The notes under the pieces: model-generated
Told to the model about the DNA's origin: nothing
What the model saw: the letters and a program-made list of their open reading frames with translations, nothing else
The model's database searches: none
Source: Eopsaltria australis
Lineage: Eukaryota > Chordata > Aves > Passeriformes > Petroicidae
DNA length: 64,000 bases
Assembly: GCA_034509425.1 (NCBI GenBank)
Contig: JAVTVJ010011175.1
Span: 27,871 to 91,870 of the forward strand
Reading direction: 5' to 3'
Translations under genes and position numbers: made by a program
In this document: in pieces, positions 34,670-45,776 of the stretch
How the letters are laid out: each line of letters starts with the position of its first letter
How positions within the stretch are numbered: the stretch's first letter is position 1

Positions 34670-35305
34670 GACCTGGATCACTTTCTGCAAGAGGTGGACA
34701 CCTTGGTTTCATTTCTGACACAGGAATGTAGTATTCAACGCAGGGGCATGGACTTCTCTGACGAGATGGTGATGTGCAAAGTCCTTTATTATACAGACAG
34801 AGACTACTACAGGCTACACTACTACTCTATGACTACTCCTATGACTACCACTATGGCTACTGCCCTGTGGCTACTACCTATGGCTACTGCCTTATGGCTA
34901 CTCCGTGAAAATTCCCTTTATACCATCACACACACAGGATGTGTCCTCATATAAACAGGAAAGATAAACAATACCCTATAAGGTCACAAACCACAATACT
35001 CACACACAATAGGTCCAGAAGGCCACAAACCCATGATCTCTCTCCTATGCCCATCCCTGGTGACCTGTATATGCTTCCTGGTCACCTCTGGGCCTAGGGA
35101 AGAGGCTCACCTCTGGGCCTTCCCGGCCTGCTTTTCTATAACACACATAGTGTAACCCTACACAGGAATTGTTCTACACATAGTAGAAATGCATTCCTTC
35201 CTTGAAAAGAATTTGTCTGAGTATTCAGCATGTTGTCTTGAGAATTTTCCAAAAGAACTTTGTGATGTAGAAATACCACTCAATAGTCCAGATGATTCTT
35301 CAGAG
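34670..35305 (+). pseudogene. CFAP54: CFAP54 exon interrupted by a solo LTR
   Basis: The exon has two host parts, 34670-34726 and 35169-35305 (donor GTACTT), split by an LTR. If the LTR and one CAGGAA copy are set aside, one frame runs through both parts. It reads SLSARGGHLGFISDTG into IVLHIVEMHSFLEKNL and on to LENFPKEL, a conserved CFAP54 stretch. The start phase (two bases after the phase-1 end of the exon at 18.8 kb) and the end phase (0) both agree with the neighbours. The insertion therefore hit a true coding exon. Confidence 0.87.
34727..35162 (-). mobile_element. Solo LTR inside a coding exon, TSD CAGGAA
   Basis: 436 bp with inverted ends TGTAG and CTACA and a perfect 6-bp duplication CAGGAA (34721-34726 and 35163-35168). 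AATAAA lies on the minus strand near 34785. Inside is a tandem series of TATGGCTACT-like 12- to 24-bp units (34838-34905). It introduces stops in every frame of the exon. Confidence 0.95.
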
Positions 35306-37169
35306 GTACTTATGTTCTTTCTAATGTTTCAGAAATATTATACTGGTATTTCATTCAGATTCTCGATAATTCCAATGGTGATATTTCTGGGAGCACTATA
35401 GAAGAATGAAATTATTTATGCAGAGGATCAGTACAAAACCAAAATCCTGTGCAAGCAGTGAATTATGTAGTTAACAAATGGAAATATCCTCGTGTTATTC
35501 ATTCCTGCAAAGATAATCTCCATCCCATAGCCATTGTATTTAGACCCCAGAAGCTTAAGCAGAATGATATTTAAAAATGTTTTTCTAATTAGGTAATAAA
35601 GTTGGCTGTTACTCAGTAGGGTTGAAGTTTTAAATCTTGTAGATCTCTAGGTTTCATACCAAAAATGTCCTGATGTTAGTTTTTCAATTTGTATGGTCAA
35701 ATATCTACAATGTTAATTTAGTCTATAATAAAAACATGATTTTCAAAAAATATATATTTTCTCAAAATTGGTTGAAGGTCTTGTATGCCAGTTTCTTTCA
35801 CTGATTATCAGCTGGCTAGAAAATCAGCCTTTTAAGATCTCCGGCTTGCGAGCAGTCTATTTGAGCTTTTAAATGTAGGCAGCTCAGAATACATTACTCA
35901 GATAAATCTTGAATTAGAATTATGGACTCTACACTGACCATGGCACATGTTTTGAACATTATGAATGAAATTTGTCTTTGAATATCCAGTGTAAAAATAA
36001 TTGCCTTCAAAGTTGTTCAATCCCACTTCTCACATTAATAATTATCCTAATACTAAAAATTAAAATGACAGATCACTCTCTGTGGCTTATTTTTAGTTAT
36101 TATATTCAGTATTAAATGGAGACAGGGGAGCCTTGAGGAGGGAGAACTTGGTATGTTATAAAAATGAATAAAAATACTTCTGCGAAAGTAGCTTGTCTAG
36201 AGTTGGTGAACTTTCTGCAGTGTTGGACAGCATATAATTACTCATTTCCCAACAAAGAGCTGACTGTGCCATTGAATAAATTGTAAATATATGGTATGTG
36301 ACATTTATAACAGCCATCATATATCAAAAATTATTTTACTCTGTCTGCTCTTTTTTTGACATAATTAGTATTACAGTGTCCTAGAATAATAAGCTTCAGA
36401 GCTCACTGTCATGTTCATGATGGATGCAAGCTGCATAATCATGTGTTAACTTCACTGTTGTGAACAGCTAACAAGCATTACTTATTTTTGATTCTAAGAT
36501 TCACTGATTTTTATCATAACATTTTTAGAAGCTTTAACTATTCAGAAGGTTATAGATGTTATTTTAAAAATGTAACTGTAACCCACTACAGTGAGTTTTA
36601 ACAGTACAAACAGATATACTTTTTGAAAGAATTATTTTTATGTACAAAGTTGTTTCGCTTACATCTACTCTGTACTCTGTATTCTGTTTTTGACTCTTGA
36701 AGGTTTTTTCAGGTTTGCTGACCAAAGAGTCCAAATTACATTGTAATTAAAATTCTATAATCTATAATTTTTAATCTATAATTAAACTTTTAATTCAAAT
36801 TTTTCATGCTTCTTTTTTGTTCTTCTCCATGATAGTAAGTAGGTTTGGAAATACTTAACTAAGTTTATTGTTTTCAGGCTTCTGAGAGAGTTGAATAGAC
36901 AAATATTTATGTATGTAATTCAGCAACCCACCAGTTTGACAACAGCAGTTGTAATGTCCTTCTTTGAAAGGATTTAATATGAATAGAAACACAAAGGATG
37001 CAGTTCAATGAAAAAAACCCATAACATACATTTTAGAAAGAAATATATAGCATAAAATGGAATTTTAGGAGCTCCAGTTCAGGGGCACAGCATAAATTAG
37101 GTTCTTCCCAGGTCCATATATGTGTTTTCTCCTGGTTTTGTTCACAGTCTATGATAGCAGGATAGTTGG
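35306..37169. other. Intron, no other feature
   Basis: AT-rich intron. No repeat family is recognised between 35306 and 37100. Confidence 0.5.
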
Positions 37170-37946
37170 TGATTCGTTATTGAATGCAGAAGAGGGCTGC
37201 AGTGGGTGGGTCTTCCATGCACAGCTCTTGGCCTACTATGGGTTGTTGTGGCAGGACGTCTACCCCCCTCACCTCCTTCTGTGTGCCACAGATAACGAGT
37301 ACATAAAGAGATAACCCAAGGGCAGGAAGGCCCAGCAGGGGTCATCTCTGGCATCAGAGAGCTCAAGCCTCAACTAAGAATTAACATCTTAGTCTGCAGA
37401 GCTGATGGGAGGAGAGATAAAGGAAAAATCACTGACTTAAGAGTCATGGTTTTACACTATAAAAGACACACAAACTATCACTGAGGCAGAAGTCTCTCAC
37501 ACCCTAAAAGTGTTTGAAGCTTCTCCCCGAAGTTTGGACGCAGGCTTCGTGGTTACTTCCCTGGGGATTGAGAGAAAGGATCTCGATGCGCTGCACCACC
37601 AAATTGGATGGTAAGATACATTGAATCCTAAGCTTATACTATTTCTTCGCTAGCTGTAACTGAAAAGGTACCATTCTCGTGTACTGTATATGTTAAACTA
37701 CTAGTAGTCTTTCTTTTTGTTTTATTCCTGTGTAGTATTGGTTTGCTTTTAAGTCTTATATCTTTTAGTTTCCCTGTCTATTAATAAATGTTTCATTCTA
37801 TAATAGACAGAATCAGTCATCATTAAAAGAACTTATACATGAGAGTGGGTTTTGGGGTGCTGGTTACCTCAATAAGATTACTTCCTACTGCCAAGGCCTG
37901 GGCAGAAGGCAAGGACTAATTTTAACTCCCACATCCATTCGTAACA
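37170..37946 (+). mobile_element. Probable solo LTR, 777 bp
   Basis: TATAAAA at 37458-37464 and AATAAA at 37783-37788 are in LTR order. The proposed ends TGATTCG and GTAACA are flanked by GTTGG and GTTGT, an imperfect 5-bp duplication. Borders are tentative. Confidence 0.55.
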
Positions 37947-38035
37947 GTTGTTGTCACTGAAGGTACATCCATGTGCACGAATGCATGACTTCCACATGCC
38001 TGGATTCATCATTAACTTTCACTTCTCCTGAAGTT

Positions 38036-38252
38036 TTGTTGCCTTTTCCCCCAACCTGGAAAAGAAACTTGAGATCATTTTAGCAAGGAGGTAATATAAA
38101 AGGGGATCTTTATTTTGAAAGTCTTCAGGAGCAGTTATGGAAAGGTGTCCATAAAAGCCCACCCCCTCCAGGGGTGAGGACATATTTATAGCTTTTAGGA
38201 AATTAGCATAATTGATCAAAAGCACCAATAAGGAGAACAAGTGGTGATTCAA
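38036..38252 (-). pseudogene. env: Env SU end copy, truncated at the arm edge
   Basis: The first part of the 32278 frame is repeated, then leaves env at 38036, before the furin site. Confidence 0.9.
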
Positions 38253-38271
38253 TTCCCCCCCCAGGTCCAGC

Positions 38272-38570
38272 CCCTTCTCTGGAGCCCCCCTCTCAGCACT
38301 GGCTCACTTTGTTTATGAAAATGTACCTCAGAGTTGTTCTCGGCCTTGGTTCCCAGGAAGAACCGAGATAGGACAGGGCCTTGCACCCCCTGGGGCTTGG
38401 AGCTCTGGAATTTGTTTTGTCTTTCTGCTTAGGGAAAGACCATGGAAAGTACTGGAAAAACTAGCTATTAATACAAAAGGCTACAGAGCTACAAATATAT
38501 GTGCAAAGAGTACAGAGAACATATAAAAGAAAAAAGGCAGAAACCAAACAGGCATCATTCCCCCCTTTTT
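38272..38570 (-). mobile_element. Gamma-like LTR copy with polypurine tract
   Basis: Inverted counterpart of 31942-32250. The LTR begins TGATGCC on the minus strand near 38560, just after a polypurine tract at 38561-38574. It differs from the left copy by scattered changes and a shorter G/C tract. Confidence 0.85.
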
Positions 38571-38692
38571 TAGAGACTAACAAGACTCTATCTTGTCTAG
38601 TCTCTACTCTGCATTAACCATACCTCTGGTTTATACAACTGGCTATCCCACTAGTTGTTATACAGATGCCAATTATAACTACAGCTACTATG

Positions 38693-39034
38693 TGTCGCCC
38701 TGATTTTTACAGTGTGCTGTGTTGATACTTGGTAGCAAAGGTTCTCATAGATTTTATGTAAACATAGTCCATGTTTAGCTAACCGGCCAAGGATTGTTTT
38801 GTACCTTTGGTATTGTTTGTCATTCCTTTCCCGAAGGCGGAGAAGGTTGATGGACTGGGTTTCTTACCTATGGAATTGGAGAGGTGGTAACCTCATTGTC
38901 CAATCCATGATTGTATATGAAAAGGTATAAATGTAAGAATAAAGAGAGTCTGTCTCTCTTCTTCTCTCCTGCCAGCCTTGGTGGCTCTGTGACTTGACTG
39001 AGTGCCTGATTCTTTCATGTCCGCCCGTGTGACA
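38693..39034 (+). mobile_element. Nested solo LTR copy
   Basis: Inverted counterpart of 31478-31819, here in + orientation with TATAAA, AATAAA and the TCTCTCTTCTTCTCTCC stretch. It is flanked by CTATG on both sides. Confidence 0.85.
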
Positions 39035-39599
39035 TCTATGAACATTTCTTTTATCTAGGTTCAGTTTGGTAACCATGAAGTGAGTGTACTGAAGATATTC
39101 AAGGTTCAGTAAGCTCTTTTGAGAGTTACTTGGTGTCGAATTTGAGTTTGCTTTCAAATTTTAACCAAATTTCTAAAAAAATTTTTTTTTCACTCTGATC
39201 TGCATAAGAACAACAACCAGTATTAATGATTTTGTGGCTAGTAGGAAATTAAGAGCCATTTTGCTTTGTCAACAGCCCTTAATATGATTAAATATTACAT
39301 TTGGAGTCACAGCTCCATGGGCACAGGACTGATCTTTATCTTGGGGCAAAACTTACCAGGCCAGATTCTCATATCCAATACCACTTTGACAAGTTGTTCT
39401 TATGAAGAGCTTTTGGATACATTTTGGACTAGAGTTACATGCAAATTTTAGGACCAAATTTGAATCATGGTTACCAACTGTACAGATAAGAGGTACAAAA
39501 GAACAGTTTAAATCATATCATCCCAATTTGTATCAGTCTCCCTTTTCTGGTTGTCTAAGGAGCAGACGTCTTCTTAACTCTGGAGCAGTGAATTCAAGG

Positions 39600-40234
39600 C
39601 TCTCTGCCAGTAGCTTTGGATTTGGTGAGGGTAGTCAGGACTTGGAATGACCCTTTCCACTCAGCTTGTAAGGTTACTGTCCCTCCATTCAACATAGACT
39701 CAGTCTCCAGGCTTGAATAGTTGCCAGTCTTCCTTCCTTCCAGATGACTTTGCTCAGTTCTAGATCTTTCATTGATGTAATCAGTTCAGCTTTTTGTGAT
39801 GATACATTTGATGGCAAGGCTTTTCTCTTGGTTACCTGGTTCATGGTTGTCACTGCATAACCTGTCTTTTGTTTGCCATCTTGCATGAAGCTGCTCTCAT
39901 CTGCATACAGCTCCCAGTCTGGCACATCCTTCAGGTCTGGTCTGCTGGAATAGGCTTCTTCCATGGTCTGCAAACCATCAAACTTACATACATAATCAGT
40001 TAGTGCTGGGAACAGAGACATACTAGGATTGACAGCAAACGTTTTCAGTATAACATTATTCAGTTTCAGTAGCATGGCAGAGGGTCCATGTCCTCCATGT
40101 TCACAGAACAAACTTACAAGGGGTTGCATGCAACTGTTGGATGGATCAATTCTTAGCTGCTGGATGGATGCAGCAATTTTCAGTTGCTGACTGCCCCAGT
40201 TCTCCAGTTTCAGGATTCTTTTACATAATAGCAA
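39600..40234 (-). pseudogene. Gamma-like pol remnant copy
   Basis: Inverted counterpart of the 30278-30905 RNase H and integrase remnant. The 181-codon frame (39689-40234) has the same translation. Confidence 0.9.
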
Positions 40235-40399
40235 AGAGTCCTTGGTCTTTTTTACTCACAGGGATACAGGAGAAGATCTTTTTAAAATGTAACTCAGTAA
40301 ACCATCCTAAGATATTTGTTAACACAGGACTCTGCTTACTTATAGCATGGTTTAAGGGAGCCTAAAAACGGCTTCTTGTTCTTTGGGCCCGTGTTTCCC

Positions 40400-40915
40400 T
40401 TTTGAGTGCGCACCAGAGCAGACAAAGAGCGCTCGCTGCCCGCCGCAAGGCTGGGGACAGGGCGTGGCATGCAGGCACCCCCGCCCAGGGGCACCCCCGG
40501 CTCGCCCGCGCTCGGCCCGTGCTGCTGCTCACAGCGGCTCTCGGGTGTCTCTAAAACAAAACTCGTTACTGTGGAAAGTGCGATAGGGCCGTTCCTGCCC
40601 GTAGATCTCACACTCACAGCCCGCTCCGGGCCGGTGCGGGCGGGGCCCAGGGGAGGCGGGCGAGCCGGGCCGTGGCTGTGCAGCGGCGGCCCCTCCTCCG
40701 CCGGAGCAGGGCCGAAGCGGCGCAGCGGCGACCCCGGTCCCGGTTCGGTCCCTGGCACCGCTCCCCCGCGCATCCCCTGGCCGTCACCAGGGCAATGGCA
40801 GGAGTCACCTCCGCCCCTCTCAGAGCGGCTGGTGCCCCGCTTCTATCACGGGGGAGTGACCGCCCTGCTAGAGGAGCCGTCCCGGGAGTCCGGGAGCCGC
40901 CCTTGCCTTAAAATC
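40400..40915. other. CpG-rich segment copy
   Basis: Inverted counterpart of 29600-30110, preserved apparently without change. This is unusual for CpG-dense DNA in a silenced element, where CpG decay is expected. Confidence 0.85.
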
Positions 40916-40994
40916 TTGGAAAAAACTTTCTACAGCTGGAACACAGGAAGTGGGGGCTTCTCCCCCTTCCCTTACAATGGTGCGAACCGAGCTT

Positions 40995-41228
40995 TCTCAG
41001 CCGCTCCACAAAACTTGTAGGAAGCAGGGATCTCTGCCCAGCCTCCCACCAAGAAGCAGGCTGGGCACCCAGCTGCTCCACAAACCTGTAGGAAGCAAGG
41101 ATCTCTCCTCAACCTCCCATCAAGGAGCAGGCTGGACACCCAGCCACTCCACAAACCTGTAGGCAGTGGGGGCCCATCCCCTGCCTCCTACCAAGAAGCA
41201 GATCAGGCCTCCCCCGGCCGTTCCATGC
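40995..41228 (-). repeat. 71-bp tandem repeat copy
   Basis: Inverted counterpart of 29284-29515, with the same unit number. Confidence 0.85.
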
Positions 41229-41239
41229 TCAGATGTCTC

Positions 41240-41916
41240 CAGGCCAGCTTTCAATTCAAATTCTTTGGCTGTATCATTGTTCCAAATAGCAAATCTGCTG
41301 CCTCTTGTTTCTGCTCCTAAACTGCCATTACAATAACCATTGTTATTTTGATACTTAAACCACTTAGAGGCGCTCGATACATTAGTCCAGGATGTCCAAT
41401 GATGCTGCTTATAAAATTCAACTCCTGTGAATGCTGGTCTTCCAGTAAGAATATAAGAGTTATTCCCAAATGTTGAGCCTACCAAATCGAGTTCTTGGGG
41501 ATCCCAGGGCATTGACTGGTTTAAGTTATTAATTATCAGACCCGCTGCTATGGCGGTTTGATTGATATAGCAGAAGGGGCACTTGGCAAAGGTGGCATAA
41601 CATGTTCGGTTTATTATACCTTTGTTTAGTATGGATGTGTTTTTACCCATCCTTTCCAATCCTACAATCTTAAGTATGGGACTCCTATCAGACAAGCGTG
41701 AAATGGATCAGACGGTGTTGCCATAGATAGGCAAAATGATGCCTGTCCTGTTTGATTAGCCCAGGTGATCCACATTTTCTGTCTGGGGTTTATTTTATGT
41801 AATCCAGAAACCTCATATAAACTCAAAACTATTAACATCACCACCACTGCCATGGCTTGCGTCTGTATTGCCATCTCCTTTTTTGTTCTTCCCAGTCCTG
41901 TCGATCTACCTGCCAA
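41240..41916 (-). pseudogene. env: Env SU copy, frameshifted
   Basis: Inverted counterpart of 28596-29272, with the same internal stop and frame change. Confidence 0.9.
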
Positions 41917-42521
41917 CTACGAGGGACTTGCATTCCTTCCCCACAACAACTGTCTATAACTCTACTACCATTAATTAAGTTCCTACTTGCTACTCTTCTT
42001 GCTAACCTATATACCATATAACCTAAAATGCGTTGCTCTAAAGTTTCTAAAAGCTGCAAGTCTTGTACAAAATTAAACTGTCTAATCAAAGGTGATTGCA
42101 AAGGCTGAGGTGGATCAGGATGCCTGTGGTTTGGTCCCAATAAGGCACAGAGAAAGTCAGCCAGACTATATCTTGCTAATTGACCTGCACAGTGGTCACA
42201 GGAAAACACTGAAGGATCAATTGTCATTGGAGTCTGTCGACGGACTACTCTCCACGTTTCCTTGTTACGTCCCAGACAACGCACGCACACCCATGGCTTA
42301 CAGGCCATGCCGTGTGTGGGGCGCGCGTCTGTTGCCTGATTCTGTAACTCTTTGTTGTCTAAGGAGTAGGGTCCAATCCCTTCTACAATTATCCCCAAAT
42401 CTGCTAACAAATCAGGTGAGTTTGCTGACAAGGTGTAGTGTGGATTAAGTTGTCTCAGCAGTGGTGTCAGTGTTTGTTGGTATCTGGTTAGTCGCTGTCT
42501 CAGCGTTTCCAGGTTCAGCAT
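41838..42521 (-). CDS. Second copy of the uncharacterised 227-codon ORF
   Basis: The ORF is again fully open, with one visible amino-acid difference (Lys instead of Arg at residue 87). All cysteines and the basic Trp-rich tail are kept. It overlaps the integrase end and the env start exactly as the left copy does. Two intact copies are expected simply from recent duplication, so this is not independent evidence for selection. Confidence 0.65.
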   Translation of the reverse strand: MLNLETLRQRLTRYQQTLTPLLRQLNPHYTLSANSPDLLADLGIIVEGIGPYSLDNKELQNQATDARPTHGMACKPWVCVRCLGRNKETWRVVRRQTPMTIDPSVFSCDHCAGQLARYSLADFLCALLGPNHRHPDPPQPLQSPLIRQFNFVQDLQLLETLEQRILGYMVYRLARRVASRNLINGSRVIDSCCGEGMQVPRSWQVDRQDWEEQKRRWQYRRKPWQWW

Positions 42522-43367
42522 CAGGGTGATATGGCTTAGTCCATCTTGCTGGTATCCAGATCAATCCGTCCCCTGTAAGCAAACACATATATCCTCTTCC
42601 TGTTAGTTTAACTGTGGCAGGACCTTTCCATTCATCTGTTTTTGGATCTCTATACCTCACTAGGATTCCACTATCCATCTGGCCGAAGCGCCAAGCTGTG
42701 TACCAACATTGGTGGTTCCTGACCATCTTTTGCTAACCGCAGATAGTTAAGCACATATAGGGCTTTACGTAACTTCTCTTGTGGAGACATACCCGAGGTT
42801 CCCCCCTTTTGTTTTAACAAGCCTTTTAACATTTGATGTGCACGTTCTATAATGGCCTGACCAGTAGGAACATGTGGAATACCGGTGTCATGAGTAATAC
42901 CCCAGAGATTACAAAACTGAGCAAAGCATAAAGATCTGTATCCTGGCCCATTGTCTGTTTTGAGCTTTGCTGGGACACTGAGTACTGCAAAAGAACTGTA
43001 CAAATGCCTTTCCACATGTCAGGCCATCTCCCCTGTTTGGGCCGTTGCCCAGATTGCCTGAGAAAAGGTGTCAATGCACATGTTAACATATTTGAGGTGA
43101 CCAAATTCATTGATATGCATGACATCCATTTGTCACAATTGCAAAGGTTTCAATCCCCTAGGGTTAACTCCAATACCTAGGCTGAATCCATTTTCCTGAC
43201 ATGATGGACAAGACTTGACAATTCCCTGGGCATCTAATACATCTAATAATGGCATCCTGAACTGTTTTACTAGCATTTTGGCTGACTGATGGAAAAAGTC
43301 ATGAGAACTGCGCCTGAGCAAAGGTGTCAACTGGTGAACCTGTCCATGCAGGAGCTACCAACCTATC
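42445..43367 (-). pseudogene. pol: Integrase copy, defective
   Basis: Inverted counterpart of 27145-28067, with the same breaks. In this copy the C-terminal frame is open a little further upstream (42445-42726). A few residue changes are visible (for example Gly/Asp and Ser/Gly). It ends at the arm edge. Confidence 0.9.
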
Positions 43368-43431
43368 CTATGACTACCACTATGGCTACTACCTATGGCT
43401 ACTGCCTTTTGGCTACTCAGTGAAAATTCCC
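43368..43431 (-). mobile_element. Fragment of the exon-disrupting LTR family
   Basis: This 64-bp piece matches 34850-34915 (TATGACTACCACTATGGCTAC and GTGAAAATTCCCT) within the LTR at 34727. It joins integrase on one side and a gamma-like LTR on the other. Confidence 0.8.
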
Positions 43432-43689
43432 TCTGCTTTGTTTATGAAAATGTACCTCAGAGTTGTTCTCGGCCTTGGTTCCCAGGAAGAACCAAGGTAG
43501 GATAGGGCCTTGTACCCCCCTGGGGCTTGGAGCTCTGGAATTTGTTTTGTCTTTCTGCTTAGGGAAAGACCATGGAAAAGTAGTGGGAAAACTAGCTATT
43601 AATACAAAAGGCTACAGAGCTACAAATATATGTGCAAAGAGTACAGAGAACATATAAAAGAACAAAAAGGCAGAAACCAAACGGTATCA
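43432..43689 (-). mobile_element. Third copy of the gamma-like LTR, partial
   Basis: It matches 31955-32213 and 38306-38560. On the minus strand it starts TGATACCGTTTGG (43689) and breaks off after ATAAACAAAGCAGAG, where it meets the LTR fragment. Read on the minus strand it sits where a 5' LTR for the right arm would be. Confidence 0.85.
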
Positions 43690-44211
43690 GTTTCATGTGG
43701 GGTGGTAACTGGCTTAATGGCCTAAGATCAAGCTGTTGTGAAAAATCCATCTTCTGCTCATGTTAATTTACTCCCCTGTAGTGGTCATGAGCTGAATTTT
43801 CTGTAGAGAAAGTAAGTAAAGTTCTCCATTTTTTTCAGCAATGAACATTCAAAATTTGAAAAGAACTAAGGCCCCAGGCAGTCGTTTTCAGTGTCCACAT
43901 TTTGGAATCAATGATGGAGACATTAAGGACCTTTTCAAATAGCTTCCATGTTCCCTGAAAATGTGACTGTTTGGCCGGTGTTCTTTGCAGATCTGTGTAA
44001 TACTTTAAAAAGGCAACAGTAGCTATTTGATGAATGCTCTGCTGATGTTCCATATGTATTTTATTAAATACAACAAATCCTCACAAATTGACTGAATTTT
44101 CAGCAGGTATCACCCTTTGTTAGTTGCACAGCTGAGAAAACAGGTAAACATAAATAAAACATCATTCTAATATTCAGAATACTATTTTAATTATCAATAT
44201 GTATACCTGAC
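43690..44211. other. Intron, no other feature
   Basis: Unique-looking intron sequence up to the duplication CCTGAC. Confidence 0.45.
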
Positions 44212-44783
44212 TGTTGCGTTCCCTGCTTTGGTCCCACCTTGGTATCGGCAGCGGAGTCCTAGCGCTACCCTAGGAAGTCGTTCACGATCAGGAAGACTTC
44301 CTCGGAGTGCCGACAACGGGCACAGCTGGTCCGCTTTCGGTCCGGGGAGATGTTGCCCCCGGAGCGTGGTGAAACAGCAAAGAACTACCAGAGAAGGAGG
44401 TCTCTTGGTATGTGATTTCAGTAGGTTTATTGCCTCCAAAGGGAGCACATATACCAAGAGCCAAGAGCAGCTTATTACATCGGTATTTAAGGGAGGAACA
44501 ATACCCAATAGGATGAGGGCAGGGGACAATACAGGGGAGGGGCTGGGGTACATGATCAAATGGGGTTTAGGGGGGGGAGGGGAACAGAGAGAACAACGAA
44601 TGAACTATGGAGTGACAGGGAATTTCCCAGAGCGGGAATACATAACAGACAAGTCCAGTAACCAATAGCAGGAGCTTGGGTCCGTGGATTGGTGGTCCAA
44701 CTGCTGCCCCTGGGAGCTTCGGGGGGAAACCCTCTGTCCGTGGAACCTGTCCGGAAGTCCTCTGGTTCCGAACCACCGCAACA
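44212..44783 (-). mobile_element. Solo LTR, 572 bp, antisense, TSD CCTGAC
   Basis: Perfect inverted ends TGTTGCG and CGCAACA, and a perfect 6-bp duplication CCTGAC (44206-44211, 44784-44789). AATAAA lies on the minus strand (44434-44439). Class II type. Confidence 0.95.
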
Positions 44784-45141
44784 CCTGACAAATTACTTTT
44801 TCATCACTAAATTTTGTATTATCAGAATGCCAAATAATAAATTTGAGCAAAACCCATAATGCCATAATGATTTTAAGTCAAAGGCAGCAATCATTGTGAC
44901 TGTAGGTGTCTCTAAGTCAACCTTCAGATCCTTTGTATTACCTTTAGAAATGTGTCATCACGTGAGCTTTCAGAAGTCTTAGCTTGGTAAAAAGGACACT
45001 TTTTAAAACTACCCATTTATCTAAATAAACATATTTATGCAGGAATGAAAGTCATACCAGATCCAGTAGGCACTAGATTATAACAGATTTTTCATGTTTC
45101 ACTACAGAAAATATAATTTAATCCTTTATTTTGTGTTTCAG

Positions 45142-45776
45142 TTGTCTTTTGAAGTTGGAATGACAGCAGAAGTGAGAACACCTCTGGTTTCTGTCATTGC
45201 AGTAGAAGTTGAGCAGACAGAGAGTAGGGCAGCAAGTATTTCGAATAAGGAAATTAACATTCAGTGGTGCCAATGACTGATGCCTTTTTCTGGTCTTAGG
45301 AAATAAAGGCTCAGACACGGTTAGAGGGTTGGGGGTTGTTTACCTCGGTATTTTAATAGGATCCCATTCGATGGCTTCTGCCGTCCAGGTAGAACGCGTT
45401 GCAAAAAGCCCCGTCCCCCCAGTCGAGTATACAATTAAAGACTCTACACATTAGCATATCTAACAGGAGGGCCCAATAAGGGGCCTGGGTGGGCTAACTT
45501 CTAGTTTACAAAATCTATCCTACTAGGAGACCTTGAGTGCTTACGAAAATAGAGTGTTTGGTCTTCTAACTCTACGTAGTTTCAGGGGTGTTTAGTCTAC
45601 CGGCCTACTGGACACCACAAAACTGGGCTAAATTATCACCTAAAGCATCACAAGTATGCATGCTAATATTTGTGAATATAGGGAACAGTGTAAGAAGTAT
45701 TTAGAAGAAAAGCAGAAAAATCCTTCAGGCATCAATTCCTTCTGTGGCAAAGCTATCAAATGATGCAGAATCTAAG
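45142..45776 (+). pseudogene. CFAP54: CFAP54 exon interrupted by an LTR
   Basis: Host parts are 45142-45277 and 45735-45776 (donor GTATAA). The first part reads LSFEVGMTAEVRTPL through SNKEINIQWCQ, in the phase expected from the exon at 35.3 kb. The second reads IPSVAKLSNDAESK. As I recall it, human CFAP54 has NKE, then QWY, then IPP in this order, so the halves belong together. The frame continues across the LTR if four bases are counted as target duplication. Confidence 0.85.
45278..45734 (-). mobile_element. LTR of the TGATGCC family (copy 3) inside a coding exon
   Basis: A 457-bp full-length copy in reverse orientation, with perfect TGATGCC and GGCATCA ends. The flanking bases are TGAC on the left and ATTC on the right, so no target duplication is seen, unlike copies 1 and 2. 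Otherwise it is as well preserved as copy 2. Confidence 0.93.

Larger units (their letters stand above)
38036..43367 (-). repeat. Right arm of the inverted repeat
   Basis: Inverted, almost identical copy of 27145-32494, with all nested parts in the same order. The inner edge falls within env TM (38036) and joins unrelated sequence. The outer edge (about 43367) leaves integrase for an LTR fragment. There is no provirus 5' half here. Confidence 0.95.

Noticed and set aside
27145..43367. Reading the two arms as two separate retroviral insertions
   Set aside because: The right arm has no 5' half, no matching LTR pair of the class II type and no duplication at its edges. It shares the nested elements and their breaks, so copying of one locus is simpler.
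45208..45277. Alternative acceptor (tctgtcattgcag) inside the 45.1-kb exon, giving another frame
   Set aside because: That frame starts with TAG. The longer exon is open in the phase given by the upstream exon and shows the NKE...QW match to the family.
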